Below are positions 63,901 through 64,000 of a stretch of DNA of 64,000 nucleotides, piece by piece. Made by a program: the position numbers and the translations under genes. Every line of letters starts with the position of its first letter. Positions within the stretch are counted from its first letter, which is position 1. Where the stretch lies: assembly GCA_947089855.1 (NCBI GenBank), contig CAMUML010000002.1, positions 1-64,000 of the forward strand, written 5' to 3'. The notes beneath the pieces were generated by a model. The model was not told where the DNA came from, did not search any database, and saw nothing but the letters and a program-made list of their open reading frames with translations. Source of the DNA: an uncultured Eubacterium sp. (GTDB taxonomy: Bacteria > Bacillota > Clostridia > Lachnospirales > Lachnospiraceae).

Positions 63901-64000
63901 TTATGCACCTGCCTGTTTGCGTGCTTCCTTGCAAAGCTGTGTGATTTTATCGAAATTCCCATCGGTTATATCTGCTTTTTTACACACCCAGCTTCCGCCA
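63901..64000 (-). CDS. eda: 2-dehydro-3-deoxyphosphogluconate aldolase, 3' end only
   Basis: The last 32 residues, GGSWVCKKADITDGNFDKIT then QLCKEARKQAGA and a stop, match the C-terminus of KDPG/KHG aldolases, where GGSW lines the phosphate site. The gene runs out of the window at its 5' side. It splits KDPG to pyruvate and glyceraldehyde 3-phosphate in hexuronate catabolism. Confidence 0.75.
   Translation of the reverse strand, partial: GGSWVCKKADITDGNFDKITQLCKEARKQAGA

Noticed and set aside
1-64000. CRISPR array, prophage, rRNA operon or replication origin
   Set aside because: No regularly spaced repeats, phage structural genes, rRNA sequence or DnaA-box cluster was seen.

Overview
The window looks like chromosomal DNA of a Gram-positive, low-to-mid GC Clostridia, most likely a Lachnospiraceae-type gut anaerobe. 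The clues are the ribosomal block order rpmJ-rpsM-rpsK-rpsD-rpoA-rplQ with a long L17, TTGnnn-17-TATAAT promoters, strong AGGAGG ribosome sites, tandem signal peptidases and capsule-type polysaccharide loci. No taxonomic search was possible. After the first 4.7 kb almost every gene is on the minus strand.

Layout. 0.1-4.7 kb (+): mutS2 and an OmpR-type two-component pair. 4.8-8.4 kb (-): the alpha-operon ribosomal block, whose promoter carries a MITE immediately upstream. 8.8-9.2 kb: a probable type I toxin-antitoxin locus. 9.3-30.6 kb (-): polysaccharide operon 1, read xre > chain-length protein > GT4 x2 > UDP-uronic acid genes > ATP-grasp ligases, GT4s and EpsG polymerase > AsnB > methyltransferase > flippase > FemAB-like > MBOAT > SGNH-like. 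31-37 kb: an IS200/IS605 relic, a BlaI/BlaR1-type pair with clear operators, a DinB-like protein, a WYL regulator cut by a small mobile element, and an AAA-ATPase/PD-(D/E)XK protein. 37.5-56.4 kb (-): polysaccharide operon 2, with the same xre > chain-length protein > GT4 head, then GTs, EpsG, heptose kinase/isomerase genes, a flippase, fdtA-fdtB-fdtC-like amino-sugar genes and acyltransferases. 57-64 kb (-): a heterodimeric ABC exporter, tRNA-Leu(UAG), two signal peptidases I, uridine phosphorylase and the 3' end of a KDPG aldolase gene.

Main discovery. Nine C runs of exactly 9 bases (G9 on the coding strand) and one C12 run occur between 10.3 and 46.7 kb. All lie in or beside the two polysaccharide operons and all are G on the coding strand. 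Eight are in frame inside intact genes and usually encode Gly-Gly-Gly. One lies where the FemAB-like gene is out of frame. The tracts sit mainly in genes for decorating enzymes (O-acyltransferases, methyltransferases, ATP-grasp ligases, a FemAB-like transferase), not in most backbone glycosyltransferases, polymerases or flippases. This looks like a multi-gene slipped-strand phase-variation system that would let one cell lineage display many surface glycan variants. A second layer is three families of small fold-back elements, with recognisable target duplications, placed at promoters, a tRNA end, a stop codon and an operon junction.
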